DNA of 64,000 bases from JBCCGR01 sp039029195. GTDB lineage: Bacteria; Pseudomonadota; Alphaproteobacteria; Rhizobiales; Rhizobiaceae. This document shows, piece after piece, positions 16,561-25,215 of the stretch. The number at the start of each line of letters is the position of its first letter. The stretch's first letter is position 1. The notes under the pieces are model-generated. The model saw only the letters and a list, made by a program, of their open reading frames with translations, had not been told where the DNA came from and ran no database searches. The position numbers and the translations under genes are program-made. The stretch covers positions 21,615-85,614 of the forward strand of contig JBCCGR010000016.1 in the NCBI GenBank assembly GCA_039029195.1, given 5' to 3'.

Positions 16561-16608
16561 GAGAAAGAGAAAATTCGGCGGTCGATCATTGGAGCATCAA
16601 CCGCCGAA
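16561..16608 (-). terminator. intercistronic terminator or processing hairpin between pstS and pstC
   Basis: On the minus strand TTCGGCGGT pairs perfectly with ACCGCCGAA across a 17-base loop, followed by TTTTCTCTTTCTC. It lies just after the pstS stop and 39 bases before the pstC start. A partial terminator or RNA-stabilising hairpin here would explain the usual excess of binding protein over permease; that role is inference. Confidence 0.75.
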
Positions 16609-16630
16609 CTGGTCTGCACGCTGGCAGAGA

Positions 16631-17659
16631 CTACATTGCCAGCGGGGTCATAGCCTTGGTGCTGGCAGCAATCGCATCGCGATCAGCTTTTGGCAGAGGG
16701 ATCAGGCCTTTTTCAGCCAGGTATCCGTCGTCACCCCAAGCTTTTTCGCTTGTGAACTCGGCAGCAAATTCTTCGATGCCAGGGATCACACCAACATGCT
16801 CTTTCTTGATGTAGAAGAAGAGCGAACGGGAGATCTTGTAGTCGCCTGCGGCAATGAGTTCGAACTCAGGAGCAACACCATTCACGATCGCGCCCCGCAG
16901 CTTTTCGGAATTCTGGTCAAGGAAGGAAAAGCCGAAGATGCCAAGCGCATTCGGGTTGGCTTCCAGCTTCTGAACGATCAGGTTGTCGTTCTCGCCAGCT
17001 TCGACATAGGCGCCATCTTCACGAACTGCATGAGCGATTTTGCCGAATGCTTTTTTATCTTCCTTACGAAGAGCGGCAAGGCTCTCATACTTTTTTGCGC
17101 CGCCTTCCATAGCGAGCTCGACGAATGCGTCACGCGTACCCGAGGTTGGTGGAGGGCCAAGCACTTCGATCTTAACCGCAGGCAAAGAAGGATCGATATC
17201 GGACCACATTTTATTCGGGTTCGGGATCAGTTTGCCATCGGCGCCTGGAACTTCTTTCGCCAGAGCGGTGAATATCTGTTTCAGCGTGAGTTGGAACTGA
17301 CCGGACGCCTTGGAGTTGGCGAGCACAATGCCATCAAAGCCAACTTTGACTTCGATTGGAGTCACACCGTTTTCGACGCACTTCTTGAATTCATTTTCCT
17401 TGATCCGGCGCGAGGCGTTGGTGACGTCAGGGGTTTTTACGCCAACACCTGCACAAAACAGCTTCATGCCACCGCCGGAACCGGTTGATTCAACAACGGG
17501 TGTTTTGAAGGAACCGCTCTGACCGAAACGCTCCGCAACAGCAGTGGAGAATGGGAAAACGGTTGACGAACCAACGACCTGGATTTGATCACGAGCCAGC
17601 GCGGATCCTGCGATTACCAATGCGCCCAGAGTGGCGCCAACGAGATATTTGAGTTTCAC
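16631..17659 (-). CDS. pstS: phosphate-binding periplasmic protein PstS
   Basis: The solute-binding protein of the Pst importer, 342 residues. A signal peptide (MKLKYLVGATLGALVIAGSALA) is followed by the phosphate-binding core: QVVGSSTVFPFS near the N-terminus, STGSGGGMKLFC, and GPPPTSGTRDAFVELA. These serine/arginine motifs match the phosphate-coordinating loops. Two tandem Pho boxes lie 115-154 bases upstream, so PhoB should activate it. It is the first of the pst genes and is followed by a hairpin. Confidence 0.98.
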   Translation of the reverse strand: MKLKYLVGATLGALVIAGSALARDQIQVVGSSTVFPFSTAVAERFGQSGSFKTPVVESTGSGGGMKLFCAGVGVKTPDVTNASRRIKENEFKKCVENGVTPIEVKVGFDGIVLANSKASGQFQLTLKQIFTALAKEVPGADGKLIPNPNKMWSDIDPSLPAVKIEVLGPPPTSGTRDAFVELAMEGGAKKYESLAALRKEDKKAFGKIAHAVREDGAYVEAGENDNLIVQKLEANPNALGIFGFSFLDQNSEKLRGAIVNGVAPEFELIAAGDYKISRSLFFYIKKEHVGVIPGIEEFAAEFTSEKAWGDDGYLAEKGLIPLPKADRDAIAASTKAMTPLAM

Positions 17660-17773
17660 GGCTTGTCTCTTTCAAGTCTGAATTGCCGACACCATGCCGA
17701 CAGGATGGAATTCGGTTGAGGAGTCGCGGGAGTGTGAATATTCCCCCGCGCAAGCAGCTTTACACCGCTCACA

Positions 17774-17813
17774 ATGCGCCTTTTATGACGGTTGGAACTC
17801 ACTTTTATGACAA
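17774..17813 (-). promoter_or_regulatory. two tandem Pho boxes (PhoB operators) of pstS
   Basis: On the minus strand four 7-mers recur with an 11-base period: TTGTCAT, GTGAGTT, CCGTCAT and GGCGCAT, separated by AAAA, CCAA and AAAA. This matches the 7-4-7 PhoB binding unit (consensus CTGTCAT-4-CTGTCAY) twice over. The box nearest the gene should overlap the -35 position, as in class II Pho promoters. The rest of the 318-base phoR-pstS gap holds one further hairpin and no gene. Confidence 0.88.
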
Positions 17814-17918
17814 GCTAAACCTATGATATTATGAGGTATTTGTGGATATTTCACATCATTGTGGAGCGTTTTGGCTTCCCATCGCACTAACTCTCGCAAT
17901 CAAGTGCACGAAATGAAC

Positions 17919-17945
17919 CGATCAGCCCAAATTTTGGTCTGATCG
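17919..17945. terminator. hairpin downstream of phoR, possible terminator
   Basis: CGATCAG and CTGATCG, extended inwards by CCAAA/TTTGG with one mismatch, form a stem of about 11 pairs 33 bases after the phoR stop. There is no T-run on either side, so it is a weak terminator candidate or a structured leader element of the pst transcript. Confidence 0.4.
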
Positions 17946-17977
17946 AATTGGCTGATTCACAGAAAGAAGTCGGACGA

Positions 17978-19222
17978 TCAGGATTGCGGCGGAAACTGCA
18001 CGGAAAAAGAAGCGCCTTCACCGAGGGTCGAACGCACCTTCAACTGGGCGCGGTGGCGATTGAGAATATGCTTCACAATGGCCAGACCTAAGCCGGTCCC
18101 CTTCTTTTGGCGGCTGGTGTCCACATCAACCCGATAAAACCGCTCAGTGAGTCGTGGCAGGTGCTCTTCGGGAATGCCGGGCCCATAGTCCCGCACGGTC
18201 ACCGACCAGGCGCCACTCTCTTCCTTCTTCAGATGCACATCAATCTTCCCGCCGGACCCACCATATTTGCAGGCGTTCTCGAGCAAGTTTTCAAAGACCT
18301 GCAGCAGCTCATCCCGATCCGCGCGAACCATTGCATTCTCAACTTCTGACGAAATCGAGATATCCACGCCCACATCTTCCGCCAGTATGGACATGGAATC
18401 TCTCAACTGTTTGAGCAGTGGTACAAGGTCAACTTCGCCATCAGGAACCCTGTGGCTCTTCATCTCGATGCGGCTCAATGACAACAGATCATCAATCAGT
18501 CGTGCCATCCGGCCGGCCTGCTCCTGCATAATTCCGAGAAAATTGGTGCGGGCTTTGGGATCGTCTTTTGCCGGGCCTTGCAGGGTTTCAATGAACCCGG
18601 TCAGTGATGCAAGCGGTGTGCGCAGCTCGTGGCTGGCATTGGCGATGAAGTCGGAGCGCATGCGATCTGCCAGCCGAACTTCGCTCTGATCCCGAAACTG
18701 CAAAAGATAGTGCGCGCCGATCTTGCCCGTTGGACCATGAGGTCGCTCGCGCACAATCGGAGCCGCCTCCACTTTGAACCAACGCTCGGTTGGAACGCGC
18801 TCATGAAATTCCACTATACCCGGTTGCCCGCTTTGGATCACATCGTCAATCATGCGGATCACTTCTGGAGCCCGAAAGCGCGCCTGAATATGTTGTCCCC
18901 GCATGATGGAGCCGAATGTCCGCTCCGAAATCGGGTTGGCATAAGTAATCCCACCTTCCCGGTCGAGCACAAAAACCGGGCTTGAGATCGCGTCTACCAG
19001 ACTGCATTCTTCCATCGTCAGCCCGCTTGCATCCAACTTCTTTGACGGATTGACCTTGGCTTCCCGCTTCACCCGACGTCTGTCGGTCCAGCGTGCAATC
19101 AGCACCATTCCAAAGAACAGTGGCAGAGCCACCTGCCAACTTCCCTCGTACTGGCTTGCCAGATAGATGAGCCCGACCGCTGCAAGAAGAAGAACCCAGA
19201 TGTGTGGACGCAAGTTCGTCAT
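17978..19222 (-). CDS. phoR: phosphate regulon sensor histidine kinase PhoR
   Basis: The membrane histidine kinase that phosphorylates PhoB, 414 residues. Two hydrophobic helices (about 8-22 and 29-44) anchor it with almost no periplasmic domain, typical of PhoR. A PAS domain follows (about 72-180). The catalytic part has the H-box FIANASHELRTPLA with His198, the N-box ENLLENACKYGG, the G1 box DYGPGIP and the G2 box GTGLGLAIV. The start at 19222 (MTNLRPHIW) is chosen because the helix follows directly; 29 codons upstream are also open. It heads the phoR-pstSCAB-phoU-phoB cluster and is divergent from ppk2. Confidence 0.97.
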   Translation of the reverse strand: MTNLRPHIWVLLLAAVGLIYLASQYEGSWQVALPLFFGMVLIARWTDRRRVKREAKVNPSKKLDASGLTMEECSLVDAISSPVFVLDREGGITYANPISERTFGSIMRGQHIQARFRAPEVIRMIDDVIQSGQPGIVEFHERVPTERWFKVEAAPIVRERPHGPTGKIGAHYLLQFRDQSEVRLADRMRSDFIANASHELRTPLASLTGFIETLQGPAKDDPKARTNFLGIMQEQAGRMARLIDDLLSLSRIEMKSHRVPDGEVDLVPLLKQLRDSMSILAEDVGVDISISSEVENAMVRADRDELLQVFENLLENACKYGGSGGKIDVHLKKEESGAWSVTVRDYGPGIPEEHLPRLTERFYRVDVDTSRQKKGTGLGLAIVKHILNRHRAQLKVRSTLGEGASFSVQFPPQS

Positions 19223-19420
19223 GCTCGTCTCATTTCGTGTGCGCAATCCAGGCGCCCGTTGTTGCCCGCCTGCCGACGCATCGCGCTTTTGTCTTCCTGG
19301 TCCTGTCAAACCTCATAACGTTCGCTGGACCTCAAATCCATTGATGAATAGTGTTTGCATCCACAACCACATTTACGCCCCAGCGCTGCAATCAATAATC
19401 CAAGCAAAGGAATTGCTGCC

Positions 19421-20263
19421 ATGCCCGAGTTTGATCTGGCTAATCCGGTTTTGCCCGACTGGGTTGAAAACAATACATTTTCAAGCGGCAGGTACCCTTA
19501 TGAAAAACGCCTTAAGCGAAAGATTTATGAAGCCGAGCTGTTCAAACTTCAGATTGAGTTGGTGAAACTTCAAAAGTGGCTGGATGAAACCGGTCGTCGG
19601 GTTCTCATGGTTTTCGAGGGGCGGGATGCCGCGGGCAAGGGCGGTACCATTCACGCGTTTCGCCAATATCTGAACCCACGCCACGCGCGCGCTGTCGCAC
19701 TTTCCAAGCCTACGGAAACCGAACGTGGCCAGTGGTACTTTCAGCGCTACGTCAATCATTTCCCAACCCAGGGTGAAATGGTGATGTTCGACCGTTCCTG
19801 GTACAACCGTGCAGGCGTGGAACCGGTCATGGGATTCTGCAGCGACGAGCAACACCAGAAGTTTCTTGAAGACGTACCGGCGTTTGAGAAAATGATCGTC
19901 GATGAAGGCTATTTCTTCTTAAAGATCTGGCTCAACGTGGGTCAGGAAATGCAGTTGAAACGGTTCCATGACCGCCGCCACAATCCTCTGAAGGTCTGGA
20001 AAATTTCACCCATCGATCTCAAGGCAATCGATCGCTGGGACGACTACACCGCAGCCCGCGATCTGATGCTTGAAAAAACCCACACCGACCATGCGCCGTG
20101 GACCATCGTGCGTTCAAATGACAAGCGACGCGCCCGTATCAACGCCATTCGCTCGGTTTTGATAAAGATCGGTTATGACGGGCGGGACCTCGATGCCATC
20201 GGTGAGATTGATGACAATGTGCTTGGTTATGGTCCTGCCTTCTTGAACGAGGCCGGAGCGTAG
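19421..20263 (+). CDS. ppk2: polyphosphate kinase 2 (PPK2 family)
   Basis: A 280-residue single-domain PPK2, which transfers phosphate between polyphosphate and nucleotides. Walker A is EGRDAAGKGGT (residues 66-76), Walker B/lid is MVMFDRSWYNRAGVEPVMGF, and the block RRHNPLKVWKISPIDLKAIDRWDDYTAARD is diagnostic of class I, which mainly makes GTP or ATP from nucleoside diphosphate. An AAAGGAATT ribosome site supports ATG 19421 over the open frame upstream. It is divergent from phoR, linking polyphosphate metabolism to the phosphate regulon by position; I saw no good Pho box in front of it. Confidence 0.96.
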   Translation: MPEFDLANPVLPDWVENNTFSSGRYPYEKRLKRKIYEAELFKLQIELVKLQKWLDETGRRVLMVFEGRDAAGKGGTIHAFRQYLNPRHARAVALSKPTETERGQWYFQRYVNHFPTQGEMVMFDRSWYNRAGVEPVMGFCSDEQHQKFLEDVPAFEKMIVDEGYFFLKIWLNVGQEMQLKRFHDRRHNPLKVWKISPIDLKAIDRWDDYTAARDLMLEKTHTDHAPWTIVRSNDKRRARINAIRSVLIKIGYDGRDLDAIGEIDDNVLGYGPAFLNEAGA

Positions 20264-20299
20264 AGCCGTTTCCGTGAAACGGTGATGTGCTCTGTCGCC

Positions 20300-21646
20300 T
20301 CATTCGTCCTGAGGCTTCACCTTTACCGACAAGAGATCAAGCGGCAGACCGGTGCCGCCCAGATCCGACTGGATCGAGAGATATGCGTTGGCACTATCAA
20401 TGCCGCTCGATTCCGGGATCACAACGTCAAAAAGGTAAGGTTCAACCTGCACTTCAGCAGTGAATCGTTTTCGACCACAGGCGCTCTGGCCACCAATCAG
20501 ACACGACACGACAAATTCCAGAGATCCAGCCCCTCCGGATCGGGCTGCAATTTCGAATGTGACCCGCTTGCCGGAGAGCTCAATCAGCGTTCCAGGCGGG
20601 ATTTCAGCATTGACCGTGTTTCCGGTCGTTGTGCCCTCGGCTGATGAAATGCGAACAAAGGAAAATTGGGTTTCCTGCTGCTGTGTGACCGCGCCTGGTC
20701 CTTGGCTGACCAATGTACGAAGATCCTGCCCATCAAAAATGATGGTCCAGCCATCTTCGACCTTCAAAGGTTCTGCGGGACTGAAGTCCTCTTCCGCCCT
20801 TTCCACTGGCGGGTTGGGAACGCTACCACCATTGGCCTCTTCGGACGGTGCAACAAAGGTTGAATATGCCCACCAACCGGCAATTCCAACCGTCGCGATG
20901 ACGATGGCAGCCAACAGAATGCGGGAAAATATCCGGCGCCTGGGACGTTCATCCTCTTCCGCTGGAGCGTAGGCTTCATCGATCAGCACTGCCTCTGGCG
21001 GCCGCTCGTACTGCGCCACCGCATCCCGAAAGCTCAATTCTTCATAGGCGGCTGGCGCTGCAGCTTGGCCATCCGCCGTCGACAACCCTGGATCTACGGA
21101 AGCATCCACCGGTGATACCGCCTCTGGCGCTAATGGCTCAGCCATACCCACAGGATCGGGTGCAGCGGTGTCATAAGCCACCGGGTCAACCAAAGGAGCC
21201 TCGACTGGATTTGCAAGATGCGCGACCGGGGCTGCCACATTCGGCGTTTGGGGTTCAGCAACAATCGACGGTTCCGCCGGCGCTGCAGGTGGTGATGAAG
21301 CTTGATCTGATGGTGACGTTGCTGCCGGTGCGGGTGCGCTGGCCGTTTGGCTTGCGGCTTCTGCGCGAGAGGCTGCAAGCTCGGCCCGGCGCTTTTCGGC
21401 AAACTCATCTTCAACCCGTGAGATCGCAAATTCGAGCTTGCGGCGCTGATCGGCCGCCATATGCGCGTCGATCTCCGGCTTGCTGGCAATCATTTTTTCC
21501 AGCACCTGACGCGCAGAAGCATAAACCTGCCCGCGTTCCTGGGTGGAAGCGTTCGGGCGCTTGGCTAGCGCTGATCGAACAAGATTCTCAAATCCAGCCA
21601 ATAAAATAAGCTCCGAATCAATTCGGGCGGCGTCCCCACCCCGCAA
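20300..21646 (-). CDS. conserved single-pass membrane protein, unknown function
   Basis: About 448 residues. An N-terminal helical region with acidic and basic heptads (about 10-100) is followed by a long Ala/Pro-rich linker (about 100-235), one transmembrane helix (about 244-266, after RPRRRIF) and a C-terminal beta-rich domain (about 290-448) that should face the periplasm and holds two cysteines. The layout suggests a cytoplasmic sensor or anchor joined to an envelope domain. Start uncertain: the longest frame begins with TTG at 21646, while a TTG 17 codons on has a better-spaced GGAG. Homologues are known to me only as rhizobial hypotheticals. It is convergent with ppk2. Confidence 0.75.
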   Translation of the reverse strand: MRGGDAARIDSELILLAGFENLVRSALAKRPNASTQERGQVYASARQVLEKMIASKPEIDAHMAADQRRKLEFAISRVEDEFAEKRRAELAASRAEAASQTASAPAPAATSPSDQASSPPAAPAEPSIVAEPQTPNVAAPVAHLANPVEAPLVDPVAYDTAAPDPVGMAEPLAPEAVSPVDASVDPGLSTADGQAAAPAAYEELSFRDAVAQYERPPEAVLIDEAYAPAEEDERPRRRIFSRILLAAIVIATVGIAGWWAYSTFVAPSEEANGGSVPNPPVERAEEDFSPAEPLKVEDGWTIIFDGQDLRTLVSQGPGAVTQQQETQFSFVRISSAEGTTTGNTVNAEIPPGTLIELSGKRVTFEIAARSGGAGSLEFVVSCLIGGQSACGRKRFTAEVQVEPYLFDVVIPESSGIDSANAYLSIQSDLGGTGLPLDLLSVKVKPQDE

Positions 21647-21880
21647 TATTGCCTCAAAATATAGCAGTCTTGGCTCTTTTGTGTCAGTTCAGCAAATATT
21701 TTTCTGAACTCTTGGGTTGAGCAGCGCAAACAGCACCACAATCACCCCACCGCCAACATGCGGCTGGCTGCAAGCTTGTCCCTTGTTGTGAGCAGCTTCA
21801 TAGGAAAAAATTGACGTTTACGCAAAGGTCAATGGTGAGTAGGGTCGCCCAAATCATTTTCCTTCTGTGAGGCAAACCGC

Positions 21881-22837
21881 ATGGCCGTCCCGCCAATTCT
21901 CTCTGAAAATCTGCAAATTCCTGTGGTGGGCGCACCACTCTTCATCATTTCACATCCACCGCTGGTAATTGAGCAGTGCAAGGCAGGGGTGGTTGGTTCA
22001 TTTCCGGCACTCAACGCCCGCCCAAAGGAACAGTTGGACGAATGGCTTGCCGAAATCACTGAAACACTGGCCTCCTACAAAGCGGCCAATCCGGATGTGA
22101 AGGTTGCACCTTTCGCGGTGAATCAGATCGTACACAAATCCAACGATCGCCTTCAACACGATCTGGAACTATGTGTGAAATACAAGGTTCCGATCGTGAT
22201 CACATCGCTCGGTGCCGTGCCGGAAGTCAATGAAGCGGTTCATTCTTACGGCGGTATTGTGTTGCACGATATCATTCACAATCGCCACGCCCATTCGGCA
22301 ATCAACAAGGGCGCCGATGGGCTGATTGCAGTTGCCGCTGGCGCTGGCGGACACGCCGGAACGCTATCGCCATTTGCCCTCATCCAGGAAATTCGCGAGT
22401 GGTTTGATGGCCCGCTGCTTCTGTCTGGTTCCATTGCCAACGGCGGAGCCGTGCTCGCCGCTCAGGCCATGGGCGCGGATATGGCCTATATCGGCACACC
22501 CTTCATCGCGACAGAGGAAGCGCGTGCTGTTGACGAATACAAGCAGATGATTGTTGACAGTGAGGCGAAAGACGTCACCTACACCAATCTCTTCACCGGG
22601 GTGCATGGCAACTATCTGACGGGCTCAATCGAACGGGCCGGACTTGATCCGAAAAACCTGCCCACCAGCGATCCGTCAAAAACGGATTTTCGCAGCGATC
22701 GCGAAGCCAAGGCCTGGCGTGATGTCTGGGGATCCGGTCAGGGCATTGGTGCTGTGAAGAAAATCGGGCCGGTGAGTGATCTCACCGATCGTCTGAAGGC
22801 GGAATATGCCGCCGCACGAGATCGGCTGGCGCTGTAA
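21881..22837 (+). CDS. nitronate monooxygenase family protein
   Basis: An FMN-dependent TIM-barrel enzyme of the NMO/2-nitropropane dioxygenase family, 318 residues. The family marks are the N-terminal PVVGAPLFIIS, the catalytic-His region DIIHNRHAHSAINKGADGLIAVAAGAGGHAG (FMN phosphate loop GAGGHAG) and the second glycine-rich segment LSGSIANGGAVLAAQAMGADMAYIGTPFIAT. It oxidises alkyl nitronates such as propionate-3-nitronate. GTGAGG precedes the ATG. It is monocistronic, convergent with lpdA across a bidirectional hairpin. Confidence 0.93.
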   Translation: MAVPPILSENLQIPVVGAPLFIISHPPLVIEQCKAGVVGSFPALNARPKEQLDEWLAEITETLASYKAANPDVKVAPFAVNQIVHKSNDRLQHDLELCVKYKVPIVITSLGAVPEVNEAVHSYGGIVLHDIIHNRHAHSAINKGADGLIAVAAGAGGHAGTLSPFALIQEIREWFDGPLLLSGSIANGGAVLAAQAMGADMAYIGTPFIATEEARAVDEYKQMIVDSEAKDVTYTNLFTGVHGNYLTGSIERAGLDPKNLPTSDPSKTDFRSDREAKAWRDVWGSGQGIGAVKKIGPVSDLTDRLKAEYAAARDRLAL

Positions 22838-22847
22838 GATCAGCGCC
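22828..22847. terminator. bidirectional hairpin between the NMO gene and lpdA
   Basis: GGCGCTG-TAAGAT-CAGCGCC is a perfect 7-bp stem with a 6-base loop that contains the TAA stop of the NMO gene. It lies 12 bases from the lpdA stop, so it probably serves both convergent genes. There is no T-run. Confidence 0.5.
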
Positions 22848-22858
22848 GACAATCTGGC

Positions 22859-24268
22859 TCACATGTGGATTGGTTTGGCGAACGCAGCGAGCGCTGCTTC
22901 CTTCACCACCTCCGATAGGGTCGGGTGCGCATGGCAGGTGCGTGCTAGATCTTCTGACGAGCCGGAGAATTCCATGAGTACAGCAGCCTCGTGAATTATG
23001 TCGCCGGCACCAAAGCCCACGATGTGAACCCCCAGCACCCGGTCCGTTTCGGCATTGGCCAACACCTTCACGAACCCGTCTGAAAGGTTCATGGAGCGGG
23101 CGCGGCCGTTGGCTGAATAGGGAAACTTGCCAGCCTTGTAAGCGATGTTGGCGTCTTTCAATTCTTCTTCAGTTTTACCAACGGACGCAACTTCCGGCAT
23201 TGTGTAGACCACACCCGGAATGACATCGTAGTTCACATGTGGTTTCTGACCGGCAAGCATCTCGGCAACCGCAACGCCTTCGTCCTCCGCCTTGTGGGCA
23301 AGCATTGGACCGGCAATCACATCGCCGATGGCATAGATTCCGGGCACATTGGTCTGCCAATGAGCATCGGTTTTGACCATGCCACGGTCGGTTTCGATAC
23401 CAGCGGCTTCGAGGCCAAGACCCTCTGTATAAGGCCGCCGACCTGTTGAAATGAGCACGATGTCCGCATCGAGCTCTTTCGCGTCACCACCTTTGACGGG
23501 TTCGTAGGTGACTTTGGCACCGCCCTTGACCTTTTCGACGGCCGTCACTTTGGACGATACGGCAAACTTCATGCCCTGCTTTTTCAGCATGCGCATAAAA
23601 TTTTTCGAAACATCAGCATCCATGGCACCGAGAATTTTGGGCAGGAATTCGACCACCGTCACTTCGGCGCCAAGACGGTTCCAGACCGAACCGAGCTCAA
23701 GCCCGATCACACCACCGCCGACAACCACCAGCTTCTTCGGCACCTCATTTAGTTCGAGCGCGCCGGTGGACGTACAGATGGTCTTTTCATCAATATCAAC
23801 GTCAAGCCCCGGAATGCCCGAGGCATCGGAACCTGTTGCAATCACAATGTTCTTGGTGGCAAGCGACGTGACCGAACCGTCGTCCACCTTCACGCTCACC
23901 TGACCAGCGGCCGCAATCGAACCCCAGCCCTGGTGCACATCAATCTTGTTTTTCTTCATGAGGAAGGCGATGCCTTCGACATTCGACTTCACGGTCGAAT
24001 CCTTGTGCGCCATCATCTTTTCAAGGTTGAGCTTGGGCGTCTTGACCTCAATGCCCAGCGCATCGAAGCCATGACCGGCCTCGTGAAACATTTCCGAAGC
24101 ATGAAGCAGGGCTTTGGACGGGATACAGCCAATGTTGAGACAGGTGCCGCCAAGGGTTTCCCGCTTTTCGACGATGGCGGTCTTCAATCCCAGTTGAGCG
24201 GCTTTGATGGCGCACACATAGCCGCCCGGTCCCGAGCCAATCACCACAAGATCATATTGTTCAGACAT
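22859..24268 (-). CDS. lpdA: dihydrolipoyl dehydrogenase (E3)
   Basis: The FAD enzyme that reoxidises dihydrolipoamide of the 2-oxoglutarate dehydrogenase complex, 469 residues. The N-terminal FAD fold GSGPGGYVCAIKAAQLG, the redox disulfide GGTCLNIGCIPSKALLH, the NAD fold VVVGGGVIGLELGSVW, and the C-terminal dimer motif HAHPTLSEVVKEAALA with the active-site His are all present. Its position downstream of sucA and sucB indicates service to the 2-oxoglutarate complex. Two small unknown genes separate it from sucB. Confidence 0.98.
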   Translation of the reverse strand: MSEQYDLVVIGSGPGGYVCAIKAAQLGLKTAIVEKRETLGGTCLNIGCIPSKALLHASEMFHEAGHGFDALGIEVKTPKLNLEKMMAHKDSTVKSNVEGIAFLMKKNKIDVHQGWGSIAAAGQVSVKVDDGSVTSLATKNIVIATGSDASGIPGLDVDIDEKTICTSTGALELNEVPKKLVVVGGGVIGLELGSVWNRLGAEVTVVEFLPKILGAMDADVSKNFMRMLKKQGMKFAVSSKVTAVEKVKGGAKVTYEPVKGGDAKELDADIVLISTGRRPYTEGLGLEAAGIETDRGMVKTDAHWQTNVPGIYAIGDVIAGPMLAHKAEDEGVAVAEMLAGQKPHVNYDVIPGVVYTMPEVASVGKTEEELKDANIAYKAGKFPYSANGRARSMNLSDGFVKVLANAETDRVLGVHIVGFGAGDIIHEAAVLMEFSGSSEDLARTCHAHPTLSEVVKEAALAAFAKPIHM

Positions 24269-24312
24269 GACTACTCCACATGTTCACAGTGCCCGTCATC
24301 AACCGGTTCGCG

Positions 24313-24819
24313 CTACTTCTGACAGGACTTGAATTGAAAAACATCCCAAGGCGCGTGTTTGATCTGCCCCTTGGTACGAAGATCCGAATAGTGCAGCGCA
24401 CGACCAATGTCGGCGAGCAATAGAGCGGGTGCTGCTGGTTTGTCATCCGCAGGCAAAAGATCAGCATCAGCGCCGGGTTTGAGGGCATAGACGATGCCTT
24501 GCCACAACGTGCAGGCCTCCAGCTCCGCACCGGTAACGTCTCCTTCCGGGCAATTGAGCATCAAGATGCCCTGCGGTCGTGAAAACCCCTGGTTCCACAT
24601 CACAATGCCGTTCATTTTCACCCCGCTGGCCGTGGCTACGAGGTCAAACTCATTGCTGGTCACAGCCGTCGGTTCAGCGGCTTCTCGAAATCGCAATTCG
24701 AATTGACCATCCGCATCGCCATAAAGCGCGTGTTTTTGCAGGCACTCATTGGCAAGCGTGCCCGTGGGCATCAGCACAAGAGCCGACAGCAAGATCGCAG
24801 CAGTCCGACTAGGCCCCAT
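24313..24819 (-). CDS. secreted protein of unknown function
   Basis: A 168-residue protein with a signal peptide (residues 1 to about 23, ending TLANE) and four further cysteines (ECLQKH, LNCPEGD, EACTLW, KSCQK), which could form two periplasmic disulfides. No enzyme motif is visible. Its start overlaps the end of the preceding membrane-protein gene by 11 bases, and lpdA starts 44 bases after its stop, so the pair is cotranscribed within the TCA block. I do not recognise the family. Confidence 0.75.
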   Translation of the reverse strand: MGPSRTAAILLSALVLMPTGTLANECLQKHALYGDADGQFELRFREAAEPTAVTSNEFDLVATASGVKMNGIVMWNQGFSRPQGILMLNCPEGDVTGAELEACTLWQGIVYALKPGADADLLPADDKPAAPALLLADIGRALHYSDLRTKGQIKHAPWDVFQFKSCQK

Positions 24820-25180
24820 GGCGCGTGTCCTGTGATGAGGCGATATCTTTGATTTCTTTCACCAATTCCTTGCGCCAGCGACGCCGCATGGCCTTGCCGT
24901 TTGGCAATCCCGCTAGCAATTGGATCCGGTCCTTGGTGAGCAGCGCGAGATGAACATGGTAGTTGAATTCGGCCCGATCCGTGGGCAGCGGCGGCTTCTT
25001 CTGGAACCAACGGGCCGCCAGCGACTTCGCCTCGCTGTGGCGACGGCTGGCCTCAAGCTCATCCAGGTCCTCGACCATGGATTCGATCTCGGAATAGTCC
25101 TGTGGTCGCGTGAAATAGGCAAGCAGAATGAGAAGCAGCAACGCTCCCACAACCGCAGCCCCGATCCAGACCCAGAACAT
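24809..25180 (-). CDS. small membrane-anchored protein, unknown function
   Basis: A 123-residue protein with one N-terminal transmembrane helix (about residues 3-22) and a charged, helical cytoplasmic part with repeated Leu and Arg/Lys (KSLAARWFQKK, KAMRRRWRKELVKEIKDI). It begins 35 bases after sucB on the same strand and overlaps the next small gene by 11 bases. No known domain is recognised. Its place between sucB and lpdA suggests only shared transcription, not necessarily a role in the complex. Confidence 0.75.
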   Translation of the reverse strand: MFWVWIGAAVVGALLLLILLAYFTRPQDYSEIESMVEDLDELEASRRHSEAKSLAARWFQKKPPLPTDRAEFNYHVHLALLTKDRIQLLAGLPNGKAMRRRWRKELVKEIKDIASSQDTRHGA

Positions 25181-25215
25181 AATCCGACCTCACATCGTCC
25201 GGATGATCCGGCGCC

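Noticed and set aside
19301..19322. CTGTCAA-ACCT-CATAACG in the phoR-ppk2 gap, resembling half a Pho box
   Set aside because: The first 7-mer fits but the second does not, and there is no second unit; the pstS boxes are far better.
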